Assembly: GCF_000377985.1 (NCBI RefSeq) | Contig: NZ_KB899043.1 | Span: forward strand, 62,001 to 126,000 | Direction of reading: 5' to 3' | Length of the DNA: 64,000 nt | DNA from: Sporolactobacillus vineae DSM 21990 = SL153 | GTDB taxonomy: Bacteria; Bacillota; Bacilli; Bacillales; Sporolactobacillaceae | Shown here: piece by piece, positions 8,042 through 16,000 of the stretch | Position numbering within the stretch: position 1 is the stretch's first letter | Layout of the letters: each line of letters opens with the position of its first letter | Program-made: the position numbers and the translations under genes | Notes under the pieces: model-generated | What the model was told of the DNA's origin: nothing | The model's input: only the letters and a program-made list of their open reading frames with translations | Database searches by the model: none

Positions 8042-8161
8042 GCCTCTTCAACTCCTTCAACTAAGCTTCCCTATAGTCTATTCACTGGCAAACGTGCTGA
8101 CTGGGCGGTCACCTATTCCCCGCACGAAAGCCGGTGAGGACCGATATTCCCTCGCCGGACA

Positions 8162-8199
8162 TGAGACAGGCACGGGACAGGATATTCGCCCATATGCTA
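8162..8199 (+). promoter_or_regulatory. Sigma-K-like promoter with a possible SpoIIID site before sigK
   Basis: CATATGCTA at 8191-8199 fits the sigma-K -10 pattern CATANNNTA, and AC at 8172-8173 fits the short -35 pattern with a 17-base spacer. TGAGACAGGC at 8162-8171 matches the SpoIIID pattern WWRRACARNY at nine of ten positions. In B. subtilis sigK is driven by sigma-E with SpoIIID and later by sigma-K itself, so the arrangement is sensible, but short motifs like these arise by chance. Confidence 0.5.
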
Positions 8200-8244
8200 G
8201 GAAACAGTAAAACGATCAGGGATTTCAGGAAGGAGTGACTGGTC

Positions 8245-8940
8245 ATGTTGTCTGCCGGACTCGCTTTTTTATTTAAACAAGTCCTGCTCCTCGTCTCCTA
8301 CGTTAAGAATAATGCATTCCCCCAGCCGCTCTCCGCTCAGGAAGAGCAAGAATGCCTGGCGCGTATGGCACAGGGCGATCAGGACGCCCGGAATAAACTG
8401 ATTGAACATAATCTTCGACTTGTGGCGCACATCGTCAAGAAGTTTAATAATGCCAGCGAAGAGACCGATGATTTGATCTCAATCGGCACAATCGGCCTGA
8501 TCAAAGCCGTTGAAAACTATTCGCCCGGCAGAGGAACCAAACTGGCCACCTTTGCGGCAAGATGTGTCGAAAATGAAATCTTAATGTACTTCAGGACACT
8601 GAAAAAAACCAGGAAAGATGTGTCGCTGAATGATCCGATCGGCCAGGATAAAGAAGGAAATGCTATCTCATTGATTGACATTCTCAAATCCGGGAACAAG
8701 GATATCGTCGATGAGATTGCACTGAAAATGGACACCGGGAAAATCCGTTCGGCACTGGATGTTCTCGATGACCGGGAAAAGGAAGTGATTATTGATCGCT
8801 ACGGACTGGGCAGCCGAAATGATCTCACGCAGCGCGAGATCGCCGAAAAGCTTGATATCTCGCGAAGCTATGTCTCCCGGATCGAAAAACGGGCATTGAT
8901 GAAACTCTATCATGAGATCTATCGGAAAGCGGGACGCTGA
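8245..8940 (+). CDS. sigK: Pro-sigma-K, late mother-cell sigma factor, uninterrupted
   Basis: Sigma-K directs coat and late mother-cell transcription during spore formation. The 231-residue protein begins with a hydrophobic pro-sequence of about 18 residues ([11 protein letters not shown]) before [12 protein letters not shown], the known mature start in B. subtilis, where SpoIVFB cleaves. Region 2 is seen in [18 protein letters not shown] and [15 protein letters not shown], and region 4 in [25 protein letters not shown]. The gene is intact: there is no skin-type insertion splitting it as in B. subtilis. The start ATG follows AGGAAGGAGTGA. Confidence 0.96.
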   Translation: MLSAGLAFLFKQVLLLVSYVKNNAFPQPLSAQEEQECLARMAQGDQDARNKLIEHNLRLVAHIVKKFNNASEETDDLISIGTIGLIKAVENYSPGRGTKLATFAARCVENEILMYFRTLKKTRKDVSLNDPIGQDKEGNAISLIDILKSGNKDIVDEIALKMDTGKIRSALDVLDDREKEVIIDRYGLGSRNDLTQREIAEKLDISRSYVSRIEKRALMKLYHEIYRKAGR

Positions 8941-9049
8941 CCCTGTTTATCAGTCTCTCCGCCCGCCGGTCAGCATTTCGGTTCCCTGAACTTCTCCCGA
9001 ATGGTAGACTAAGGGAGAAGGGATTTACCGACAGGGAGCGGATGAATCA

Positions 9050-9340
9050 ATGACAGGCAGAAAAAATGATGAACGCGTTCATATGATCGTCAGCGGTCGT
9101 GTTCAGGCCGTGGGCTTCCGGTTTTTCACCTTACAGACAGCAAGAGAATTCCATATAGTCGGCTGGGTACGTAACCGGGATGACGGCACTGTGGAAATCA
9201 GTGCTTCCGGATCGGGGCCGAATCTGGATGCCTTTATCCATGCCGTCCGAAAGGGGAACCGTTTCTCACGTGTTCAGAAGCTTGACGTCACTCCGGAAAA
9301 GAGTCCGGTTGTGTATGAGTCGTTTGAGATCGTCGAGTGA
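9050..9340 (+). CDS. acyP: Acylphosphatase
   Basis: Hydrolyses the acyl-phosphate bond of metabolites such as 1,3-bisphosphoglycerate and carbamoyl phosphate. The 96-residue protein has the signature VSGRVQAVGFRFFTLQTA, with catalytic Arg24, and GWVRNRDDGTVEI, which holds the catalytic Asn. It ends FEIV, typical of the ferredoxin-like fold of this family. The first ATG lies after AGGGAGCGG about ten bases upstream. A strong terminator follows at 9424-9468. Confidence 0.93.
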   Translation: MTGRKNDERVHMIVSGRVQAVGFRFFTLQTAREFHIVGWVRNRDDGTVEISASGSGPNLDAFIHAVRKGNRFSRVQKLDVTPEKSPVVYESFEIVE

Positions 9341-9423
9341 GCGGATCGCCCGCGGAAAGCGCGCGTCCGGAGCGAAAAACAACAAATTACGTTAACATAG
9401 CCAACAATTTAAAAGCAAACTAA

Positions 9424-9468
9424 CAAACAGGCGGACGGGAACTTTTCGGGTTTCCGTCCGCCTGTTTG
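9424..9468. terminator. Terminator between acyP and the 46-residue gene
   Basis: CAAACAGGCGGACGG and CCGTCCGCCTGTTTG form a long perfect stem around a loop of about 15 bases. Its foot is AT-rich rather than a long T tract. It can serve the converging genes on both sides. Confidence 0.75.
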
Positions 9469-9476
9469 CCGAAGCA

Positions 9477-9617
9477 TTAAAAGTATTTTCCGTAGCGCAT
9501 GCGCCGTGTGATCATCTCATCCTGAAGACGATTAATCCTTTCGGCGTTCTCAACACGACTTGCCGCCGTCTGTTTCCTTCTCATGCCAATCAATGAAAAA
9601 ACACGTTTCGCTGCCAT
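9477..9617 (-). CDS. Small basic protein of unknown function (46 residues)
   Basis: I do not recognise this protein. The start at 9617 has a clear GAGGAGG eight bases upstream, which is the main reason to believe the gene. The frame is open much further upstream, but that part has no ribosome binding site. The product is strongly basic (MAAKRVFSLIGMRRKQ) with a central helix-forming stretch (RVENAERINRLQDEMITRR) and ends RYGKYF. No membrane segment or cysteine is present. It sits alone between two converging terminator regions. Confidence 0.6.
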   Translation of the reverse strand: MAAKRVFSLIGMRRKQTAASRVENAERINRLQDEMITRRMRYGKYF

Positions 9618-9950
9618 TTCAGAATCCTCCTCTGATTTCCTCACATTTTGCAATGAAAGGTGTGAATCAGGAAAACCGCAACGACCCCTTGTTCTTCTTC
9701 TGTCTGAAATCGTTTCTGAATCATCTGATTGCGGCGCAAAGAACCGCAGGCCATGAATTCTATCTTCCGGTCCGCGGTCACTGATCACTTTTTTGCGCTC
9801 GTTCATCATGTATTCGTGTGTTTTATCCTGCCGGCAAGCCCTTCATGGGACCAGCAGGATGGTTGCTTCGTTCACGGTTCATCCTGACGCAAAAGCTATT
9901 GTATGGCATGGCATCGCGAAAGTAAACCCTTTTACTGATTGTCGCAATTT

Positions 9951-10739
9951 TTAAATGCTTCGTACTAGTCCGCCATCAACAAGCAGTGACTCACCGGTCA
10001 CATACGTACTTGCCTCAGAGACCAGGAAAGCGGCAACCTTGCCGAACTCCTCCGGCCGTCCGTAGCGATGCAGCGGAATTTCAGCTTCGGAAGCCCGCCG
10101 GATTTCCTCTTCCGTTAGGCCAGTACGCTCGCTCTGCTTCCTGTTCAGTTCCTTCACCCTGTCGGTCAGAATGCGCCCGGGCGCCAGCGTATTGATCAGG
10201 ATCCCCTGGTCTGCCAGCTCTTCAGAAAGCGTCTTGGTCAGACCGACAATCCCAAGCCGGAATGTATTGGACAGTACAAGACTGGCAATCGGTCTTTTAA
10301 TCGATGACGAAGCAATGTTCAGGATCCGCCCTCCGCCGGCCTTTTCCATTAAAGGAACGGCTGCACGGATCATCCGGACATAACTAAGCAGATTGAGTTC
10401 GAAAGCCTGCTGCCACTGACGGTCTGTCAGCGACATAAAAGGGCCGCTCGGTGGTCCGCCGGCATTATTCACTAAGATATCCAGAGCACCGAAATGCAGA
10501 TCAACAAATTCAACGAGTGCATTGAGGTCGTCTTTCTTTGAAACATCGGCCGGATAGTAGGTTACATTCCCGTTCACCAGCTGATCAAGTTCTGCATCCG
10601 CCGCTTTCAGATGTTCTGTACTGCGGCTGGTCAGAATAACCTCCGCACCCTCCAGGACGAACTGCTTAGCCACGGCAAATCCAAGCCCTTTGCTTGAGGC
10701 CAGCACCAGCGCCCGTTTTCCTTTCAAACCAAGATCCAT
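9951..10739 (-). CDS. Short-chain dehydrogenase-like protein lacking the catalytic Tyr/Lys
   Basis: A Rossmann-fold protein of the SDR superfamily, close to 3-oxoacyl-ACP-reductase-like members. The cofactor motif is degenerate (LVLASSKGLGFAVAK for TGxxxGxG) and NNAGGPPSGPF follows. The serine is present (LNIASSSIKRP), but where the YxxxK pair should be the sequence reads SNTFR, just before LGIVGLTKTLS. The C-terminus (YVTGESLLVDGGLVRSI) is normal. A subgroup with an incomplete active site is known, so this is probably a genuine family trait, but the reaction cannot be predicted. The ATG at 10739 follows GAGGTG with 6-8 bases of spacing. Confidence 0.82.
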   Translation of the reverse strand: MDLGLKGKRALVLASSKGLGFAVAKQFVLEGAEVILTSRSTEHLKAADAELDQLVNGNVTYYPADVSKKDDLNALVEFVDLHFGALDILVNNAGGPPSGPFMSLTDRQWQQAFELNLLSYVRMIRAAVPLMEKAGGGRILNIASSSIKRPIASLVLSNTFRLGIVGLTKTLSEELADQGILINTLAPGRILTDRVKELNRKQSERTGLTEEEIRRASEAEIPLHRYGRPEEFGKVAAFLVSEASTYVTGESLLVDGGLVRSI

Positions 10740-10798
10740 GTCTGACACCTCTTTCTGCTTGTTCGTCCTTATATCATAGCAGAAAGAAGGAGAAAAAT

Positions 10799-11023
10799 TT
10801 ACTGATGCAGTTTTTGCCGCAGAATGACAGTTCTCCAGTAAAACAGTCCGGAACTGATCAGGAACAGGAAACTCGAGATCTGCAAAACGAGGAGATCGGC
10901 CGGTTCATGATATTGCGGTAATAAGGAACCGACGTATAAAAATGCACCGGCAGACAGGCAGATCAGTCCTGTCCTTCTGCAGTCGGCGATTCCGTCAAGA
11001 ATCTTTTTCTCGTATTCTGTCAT
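10799..11023 (-). CDS. yrhC: YrhC-family membrane protein
   Basis: A 74-residue protein with two membrane helices: TGLICLSAGAFLYVGSLL and LLVLQISSFLFLISSGLFYW, preceded by a charged head (MTEYEKKILDGIADCRR). The pattern and position match YrhC, the last gene of the yrrT-mtnN-mccA-mccB-yrhC operon in B. subtilis, whose function is unknown. Two ATG codons stand in tandem; the second (11023) is eight bases from GGGGG and is preferred. A terminator separates it from mccB, so it may have its own promoter or depend on read-through. Confidence 0.82.
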   Translation of the reverse strand: MTEYEKKILDGIADCRRTGLICLSAGAFLYVGSLLPQYHEPADLLVLQISSFLFLISSGLFYWRTVILRQKLHQ

Positions 11024-11122
11024 CATACCATCCCCCAGTCGTCTTAAACTGTAACATGGATAACGATGGAATTGACAGGGCAAGTTCTGGTAATACGGCC
11101 GCATCAGGAATTGGAGAAAATT

Positions 11123-11153
11123 AAAAAAAACGGGCACCGGAAAACGGTGTCCG
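11123..11153 (-). terminator. Terminator after mccB
   Basis: On the minus strand CGGACACCG and CGGTGCCCG form a nine-base stem (one G-U pair) with a TTTTC loop, followed by eight T. Confidence 0.88.
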
Positions 11154-11173
11154 AATACTGCGTATCTAATTGG

Positions 11174-12310
11174 TCAGTCCTCAATCGCCTGTTTCAGATC
11201 GGCAACCAGATCGTCTCCGTCTTCAATGCCGACGGAAATACGAATCAGGCCGTCCGTAATCCCGAGTTTATCCCGACGCGGTTTGGGAATTGACGCATGG
11301 GTCATCTTTGCCGGAACAGAGATCAGGCTCTCGACTGCGCCGAGACTTTCCGCAAGTGTGAAATACTTTGTCCGGGCAAGCAGCCGGTCGGCAGCCTCGC
11401 TGCTCCCGACGTCGAAGGAAATCATGCCGCCGAATCCGTCTGCCTGACGGGCGGCAAGTTCATGTCCCGGATGATTCTTCAGGCCAGGATAGTAAACCCT
11501 CTCAACTTTCGGATGGGCATCAAGGAATGACGCGATCTTCCGGGCATTGCTTTCAATCTGTTCCATCCGGAGTGCCAGCGTTTTGACGCCGCGGATGAGC
11601 AGCCAGGCATCCTGCGGTCCGGGGACTGCACCGACAGAATTCTGAATAAAGCCGACCCGTTCTGCCAGTTCCTCAGAGTTCACCGCAACCAGGCCGGCGA
11701 CCACATCGCTGTGCCCGCCGATATACTTTGTCGCACTGTGCAGCACGATGTCGGCACCGAGCTGCAATGGATGCTGCCAGTATGGTGTCGCAAAGGTATT
11801 GTCAACGATCAGCAGGAGGCCGTGCTTATGGGCCAGTTCTGCCGTCTTCTGAATATCGGTGATTTTCAGCAGCGGATTGGTCGGCGTTTCCAGATAGATC
11901 GCCCGCGTTTGATCCGTAATCGCGGCTTCCGTCTTTGCCAGATCACTGGTATCGACAAATGACGCCGAGAGTCCAAGCCGTTTAAATACCTTGTCGATGA
12001 CTCTGAATGTACCGCCATAAACGTCATCGGTAATCACGATATGGTCGCCGCTGTTCAGCAGCATAAGTACGGATGAAATGGCCGCCATTCCGGAACCGAA
12101 GGCAAATCCGCCCTTGCCGAATTCCAGTTCATTAATCAGCACTTCCAGAGCATGACGGGTCGGATTAGCCGTCCGTGAGTAATCATAGCCCTTGGTCTTG
12201 CCGACAGCCTCCTGTTTATAGGTACTGGTCTGGTAGATCGGTACCGTGACACTGCCTGTATATTTATCTCCGAAAATTCCTGCATGAATGACTTTCGTCT
12301 TTGGCTTCAC
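11174..12310 (-). CDS. mccB: Cystathionine gamma-lyase / homocysteine gamma-lyase
   Basis: A PLP enzyme of the Cys/Met metabolism family (378 residues). In this operon it should split cystathionine to cysteine, 2-oxobutyrate and ammonia, completing reverse trans-sulfuration. Visible motifs are YDYSRTANPTRHALE (substrate/PLP loop), FGSGMAAISS, LETPTNPLLKI, VDNTFATPY and the PLP lysine in HSATKYIGGHSD. The C-terminal domain has the usual SLGAVESLISVPAKMTHAS. Cystathionine gamma-synthase has a similar sequence; the pairing with mccA points to the lyase. It follows mccA by 27 bases. Confidence 0.9.
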   Translation of the reverse strand: MKPKTKVIHAGIFGDKYTGSVTVPIYQTSTYKQEAVGKTKGYDYSRTANPTRHALEVLINELEFGKGGFAFGSGMAAISSVLMLLNSGDHIVITDDVYGGTFRVIDKVFKRLGLSASFVDTSDLAKTEAAITDQTRAIYLETPTNPLLKITDIQKTAELAHKHGLLLIVDNTFATPYWQHPLQLGADIVLHSATKYIGGHSDVVAGLVAVNSEELAERVGFIQNSVGAVPGPQDAWLLIRGVKTLALRMEQIESNARKIASFLDAHPKVERVYYPGLKNHPGHELAARQADGFGGMISFDVGSSEAADRLLARTKYFTLAESLGAVESLISVPAKMTHASIPKPRRDKLGITDGLIRISVGIEDGDDLVADLKQAIED

Positions 12311-12337
12311 AACATTCTCTCCCTCTGGTTCTGCTTT

Positions 12338-13252
12338 TCAACCATAAATATGTTCACTAAGATAGCGTTCGCTTGAATCCGGAAACACTGCAACGATGTT
12401 GCTCCCCGGTGCTGCTTCGGCCGCTTCAAGGAGTGCTGCATGAAGCGCTGCTCCTGATGAACTGCCGACGAGCAGCCCTTCCTGAGCGGCCACTTCACGA
12501 AGCCGCCGAAAAGCATCATCGTCGCTTACCGTATGAATTGCGTCGAAAAGATCCGTCTTGACAAAGTCAGGAATAAATTCCATTCCGATGCCTTCTGTCC
12601 GGTGCGGTGCCGATTTTCCCCCGTTCAGAATGGATCCGACTGGTTCGACGACGACGGTTTTGACAGCCGGATTCTTCTGCTTCAGAAATTCTGCCGTACC
12701 TGTGAAAGTACCGCCCGTCCCGGCACCGGCAACAAAAACACTGACATTGCCGTCAAGATCTTTCCAGATCTCGGGACCCAGTGTTTCGGCATACGTACCC
12801 GGATTATCAGGATTAGCAAACTGATTCGGGCAATAACTGCCGGGGATCTCAGCAACGAGCTGCCGGGCCCTGGCGATTGCCCCTTCCATGCCCCGTTCCG
12901 TCTGCGTATGAACTACTTTTGCGCCGAGCGCCCGCATCAGGATCTGTTTTTCCGCACTGAATTTCTCAGGGACGCAGAAAATCACGTGAATGCCCTTGCC
13001 GATCGCTGCCAGAGCGATACCGATCCCGGTATTGCCGGCTGTCGGCTCGATCAGTGTACCGCCCGGCTTCAGCTTGCCGGAAGCAAATGCTTTAGCAACA
13101 AAGTTCTCGCCGAGACGATCCTTGACACTCCCGCCCGGATTGAGGTATTCGCATTTTGCAAACAGGCGCACGCCTTCAGGTATTTTAAAAGATGTCAGTT
13201 CAACCAGCGGCGTATTGCCGACCAGTTCATGAACATTCCGATAGATGGTCAC
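12338..13252 (-). CDS. mccA: O-acetylserine-dependent cystathionine beta-synthase
   Basis: A fold-type II PLP enzyme of 304 residues, joining homocysteine to O-acetylserine to form cystathionine. It shows NPGGSVKDRLG with the PLP lysine at residue 44, EPTAGNTGIGIALAA and the phosphate-binding GAGTGGTFTGTA. Its closest look-alikes are cysteine synthases (CysK); the neighbours mtnN and mccB and the B. subtilis operon order favour MccA (YrhA). The start is GTG, seven bases after GGGGTG; no better ATG lies nearby. Confidence 0.88.
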   Translation of the reverse strand: MTIYRNVHELVGNTPLVELTSFKIPEGVRLFAKCEYLNPGGSVKDRLGENFVAKAFASGKLKPGGTLIEPTAGNTGIGIALAAIGKGIHVIFCVPEKFSAEKQILMRALGAKVVHTQTERGMEGAIARARQLVAEIPGSYCPNQFANPDNPGTYAETLGPEIWKDLDGNVSVFVAGAGTGGTFTGTAEFLKQKNPAVKTVVVEPVGSILNGGKSAPHRTEGIGMEFIPDFVKTDLFDAIHTVSDDDAFRRLREVAAQEGLLVGSSSGAALHAALLEAAEAAPGSNIVAVFPDSSERYLSEHIYG

Positions 13253-13373
13253 TTTATTTCACCCCATTTGGTTTGAACTTGTTCGTAACGGCTGCATGGA
13301 CCAACAACAATAAGCCGAACTATATGGGGCGATCTGATCCATTTTGTTTTTTTCTGAAGTAAATTCCGAAAAA

Positions 13374-14120
13374 TTATTTATTTCTGTGCCGTTCTTCATT
13401 CTGGTCTTTAGTGCTGTCACGGTGTTTGAGCTCCTTTAACAGATCGAGTAAAAATCCGGCAGAATTTCCAGCCGCCGTTTTCAGAAACTGATCAAATGTG
13501 ATCCCTGACTCTTTGCCCGCAATATCGGACAAAGCCCGGATGATCAGGAAGGGCGTTCCGAACTGATAACAAACCTGTGCGATGGCCGCGCCTTCCATTT
13601 CCAAAGCTTTCAGGTCGGGAAACCACGCCTTGATTCGCCGTATCCGTTCCGGGTCATTCATGAATGAATCCCCGGTTCCAATCATTCCTGATACGATCCT
13701 GTGACCGCTCAGTGCACGTTCAGCACAACGCTTTGCCAGTTGCGACAGGTCAGGATCCGGCCGGTAAACTGCCGGCATGCCCGGAACCTGTCCGTTCTTA
13801 TAACCAAAAGCGGTCGCATCGACATCATGGTGAACCACTCCTGAAGAGATCACCACGTCGCCGATAGTCAAGGAAAGATCCGTCCCTCCCGCCGAACCGG
13901 TGTTAATCACAACATCCGGATGATAGCGATCGATCATCAGCGTGGTCCCAAGCGCTGCGTTGACTTTCCCGATCCCCGACTGCAGCAGCACCGTTTCGAT
14001 ACCGTTAATCCTGCCGGAGTAAAAATGAGAATGAGCGGTTTCCGTCTCTTCTCTTTCTTCGAGTTTATTTCTGAGTATCGCCACTTCCTCTTCCATGGCG
14101 CCGATTATTCCTACTTTCAT
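13374..14120 (-). CDS. mtnN: 5'-methylthioadenosine/S-adenosylhomocysteine nucleosidase
   Basis: Removes adenine from methylthioadenosine and S-adenosylhomocysteine, feeding methionine salvage and, through S-ribosylhomocysteine, homocysteine formation. The 248-residue protein has GIIGAMEEEVAIL (catalytic Glu12 region), NTGSAGG, VVHHDVDATAFGY, GTGDSFM, LEMEGAAIAQVC and RALSDIAG with the catalytic aspartate. It is slightly long: after the usual end it has a charged tail (ELKHRDSTKDQNEERHRNK). It lies 26 bases after yrrT in the cysteine-salvage operon. Confidence 0.95.
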   Translation of the reverse strand: MKVGIIGAMEEEVAILRNKLEEREETETAHSHFYSGRINGIETVLLQSGIGKVNAALGTTLMIDRYHPDVVINTGSAGGTDLSLTIGDVVISSGVVHHDVDATAFGYKNGQVPGMPAVYRPDPDLSQLAKRCAERALSGHRIVSGMIGTGDSFMNDPERIRRIKAWFPDLKALEMEGAAIAQVCYQFGTPFLIIRALSDIAGKESGITFDQFLKTAAGNSAGFLLDLLKELKHRDSTKDQNEERHRNK

Positions 14121-14146
14121 GATTCAATTCCTTCCGTACATGATCA

Positions 14147-14791
14147 TCAGGCCTTTTTCTTATCCGCCACAATCAGCCAGACATATTTATTCATCTGCCT
14201 GAAATAAGGAATAAAGCCATATTTACGGAACAGTCCGTAAAGTTCCTTTCTGAGGGGGTAATACTCGGTCTGCAGGTCTTTCAGCAAATTGAGATAACCA
14301 TTCTCTTTTGCTTCGTGCTGAATCTGCTGTCTGGCAAATTCGCTGTCGAATAAAGTATCTGCAAAGACTATTCTACCATTTTCTGCGAGCAATGAAGCAT
14401 AATTTCGAATGGCCAGTTCCTTCTCCGCGTGCGTCAGGTGATGAAAGGCATAGGAACTGGTAATTGTGTCCACGGGTACTTCAGGTACCCTGAAGCTTAG
14501 AAAATCACCATCGGCGAGCACCATTTCCGGAACTTTTTCGGCAGCAATTTTCCGCATGTTCTTCGACGGTTCGATGCCATAGACTTTCAGGCCCCGTGCA
14601 AGCAGTTTTCGACTCAGATTACCGGTCCCCGGGCCGAATTCAAGCACGGTACCGCGCCCCTGTTCCGCAACCTCCGAGAGAATCTTGTCATAATTATAAA
14701 AAACCTCTCTGTATTCAGGATCTTTCCCTGCCACAGACTGGTCATAGCTGTCCGCCCACTGATCAAATGCATGTATGAATTCGCGCCCCAT
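14147..14791 (-). CDS. yrrT: YrrT, SAM-dependent methyltransferase
   Basis: First gene of the methionine-to-cysteine operon. The 214-residue product starts MGREFIHAFDQWADSYD, which matches the B. subtilis YrrT start, and carries the class I methyltransferase motif VLEFGPGTGNLS and a VYGIEPSKNMR strand. The family is assumed to be an AdoMet-dependent methyltransferase, giving S-adenosylhomocysteine for MtnN, but the substrate is unknown. ATG 14791 follows GGAG with a ten-base gap; an extension to 14830 has no ribosome binding site. Confidence 0.9.
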   Translation of the reverse strand: MGREFIHAFDQWADSYDQSVAGKDPEYREVFYNYDKILSEVAEQGRGTVLEFGPGTGNLSRKLLARGLKVYGIEPSKNMRKIAAEKVPEMVLADGDFLSFRVPEVPVDTITSSYAFHHLTHAEKELAIRNYASLLAENGRIVFADTLFDSEFARQQIQHEAKENGYLNLLKDLQTEYYPLRKELYGLFRKYGFIPYFRQMNKYVWLIVADKKKA

Positions 14792-14834
14792 AACTTGATC
14801 ACTCCAGAATTTTTTGATCAATCCATACAATCAT

Positions 14835-14863
14835 AGTATGTTTAATTGGATTAACGGTATCAA
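14835..14863 (-). promoter_or_regulatory. Promoter and probable CymR operator of the yrrT operon
   Basis: Reading leftward: TTGATA (14863-14858), a 17-base spacer, and CATACT (14840-14835). The spacer contains AATCCAATTAAA, which resembles the TCCAAT half of the CymR box known from Bacillus (about TAAWWWWATTGGAATT in the other direction). An operator between -35 and -10 would repress. CymR itself is encoded at 30104-30526. Confidence 0.55.
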
Positions 14864-14937
14864 TTTACCACTTTTTCTGATGATGAGCAATCTTTTATTA
14901 CTGTATTGTGTCTTATGGAGCACTTTCCAAAACAGCT

Positions 14938-15042
14938 CAGGACCGAAACACTCCCCCTGAAGACCGTAAAACTCCTGACGAAGGCCGAAAATCTCGCGAT
15001 GAAGACCGTAAAACTTACTCTGAAGACCGATAAACCGTTCCG
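14938..15042. repeat. Five tandem 21-bp repeats in the yrrT-yrrS intergenic region
   Basis: The block GAAGACCG(T/A)AAAACTCCTG recurs every 21 bases, with its core at 14938, 14959, 14980, 15001 and 15022; copies differ at a few positions. Because 21 is a multiple of three, the minus strand reads as a heptapeptide repeat: FIGLQSK, FYGLHRE, IFGLRQE, FYGLQGE, CFGPELF. The frame is open from an ATG at 15088 to 14831 (85 residues), but AGGTGA abuts that ATG directly and a terminator lies just upstream, so translation is doubtful. The rest of the 352-base gap holds the yrrT promoter and the yrrS terminator. Confidence 0.85.
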
Positions 15043-15094
15043 GCTGCCACTTGTACGTTCGGGAACTGCTTAAACATGCCGCAGTCATTCACCT

Positions 15095-15126
15095 AAAAAA
15101 AAAGAACCACCCGTCAGGATGGCTCT
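15095..15126 (-). terminator. Terminator after yrrS
   Basis: On the minus strand AGAGCCATCC and GGGTGGTTCT pair (two G-U pairs) around TGAC, followed by a run of T. Confidence 0.88.
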
Positions 15127-15143
15127 GCTGCAATCGTGTTCAT

Positions 15144-15731
15144 TTACTGCGGCTTCTGAACGTGATCCGCCTGCCATTTACCGTTGCTGTAAGTCAGATG
15201 GACGACAAAGACAGAACCCTGATCACTCTTTGGTGAAACTCTCGCCAGCGAACTGTTCGGCGAACCTCCGTTGCCGAGCCAGTGAACGGTCATGCCGTCC
15301 ACACCGATTCCGGTGGCATCGGAAATTGCTTTCACCTGCGCATTCCAGTCCGGAGTGCCGATATCATAAGACGTCTGATGGCTGGAATCCGCAGGCGTCG
15401 ACGATGACGACGATGACGAGGCACTGCTGTCGTTGGAAACCTGATCCGACGAAGACGACGACTGGCTGCTCTGAGCATCGGAGGAAGATGAACTGCTGCT
15501 CTGGCTCTGTTGTGACGACGAATCTGATGAAGCCGTCTGGGATGACGATGCGCCTGACTTCGGCGCAGCAGCCGGTTGGTTCGATGTATTGAACACGACA
15601 ATAAGAATGATACATCCGATTGCCAGAATCAGCAGCGAAATAATGCCGATCATCCAGTTCAGGACGTGATCTGCTTTATTTCTCCGCTGTTCCATGCGGG
15701 ATGAGGCACCATTTCCCCTGTGGTTTCTCAT
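15144..15731 (-). CDS. yrrS: YrrS-like single-pass membrane protein (DUF1510)
   Basis: A 195-residue protein with a short basic cytoplasmic tail, one membrane helix (MIGIISLLILAIGCIILIVVF, about residues 27-47), a long extracellular low-complexity stretch rich in serine (about residues 55-115) and a compact C-terminal domain (TPDWNAQVKAISDATG, MTVHWLGNGGSP, VFVVHLTYSNGKWQADHV). This layout and the position upstream of greA match YrrS of B. subtilis, of unknown function. The neighbouring penicillin-binding protein gene pbpI found there is missing here. Confidence 0.82.
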   Translation of the reverse strand: MRNHRGNGASSRMEQRRNKADHVLNWMIGIISLLILAIGCIILIVVFNTSNQPAAAPKSGASSSQTASSDSSSQQSQSSSSSSSDAQSSQSSSSSDQVSNDSSASSSSSSSTPADSSHQTSYDIGTPDWNAQVKAISDATGIGVDGMTVHWLGNGGSPNSSLARVSPKSDQGSVFVVHLTYSNGKWQADHVQKPQ

Positions 15732-16000
15732 TCTCCTGTCCTCCTGTACGTTATGCCTTTCATGAACCCTCAGAATTTCTGTTTTAAAAAGAGAAACTGC
15801 CGCGGGCGTGCTGCTTATTTCCGGATCTTTTTATATTTTTCGGGATCTAAAGCCGGTCATGTCGGTGAACGGCCACAAACCGGTGTTTTCCTGATTTTCT
15901 ACATTATGCCTGAACTGTTCAACTATTCCGGACACATTTAATGAACCCGGATGCATTTTTGCATTCCGGACAGCACTCCCTGTTCGAAAAGAAAACAAGT

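Noticed and set aside
8936-8974. Inverted repeat GCTGACC/GGTCAGC after sigK as a terminator
   Set aside because: The loop is about 25 bases and no T run follows on either strand.
9825-9860. ATCCTGC/GCAGGAT inverted repeat upstream of the 46-residue gene
   Set aside because: The stem is short, the loop 22 bases, and it points to no gene end in the right orientation.
14831-15088. An 85-codon frame reading through the 21-bp repeats, listed as a possible gene
   Set aside because: AGGTGA abuts the ATG with no spacing, the yrrS terminator lies immediately upstream, and the yrrT promoter lies inside the frame. I kept it as a repeat and raised the coding option as a finding.
15948-15970. Palindrome CCGGATGCA/TGCATTCCGG in the greA-yrrS gap as a terminator of greA
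   Set aside because: It has one bulge and no T run on the minus strand. It may be a chance hairpin. The other bases of the 269-base gap showed nothing convincing.
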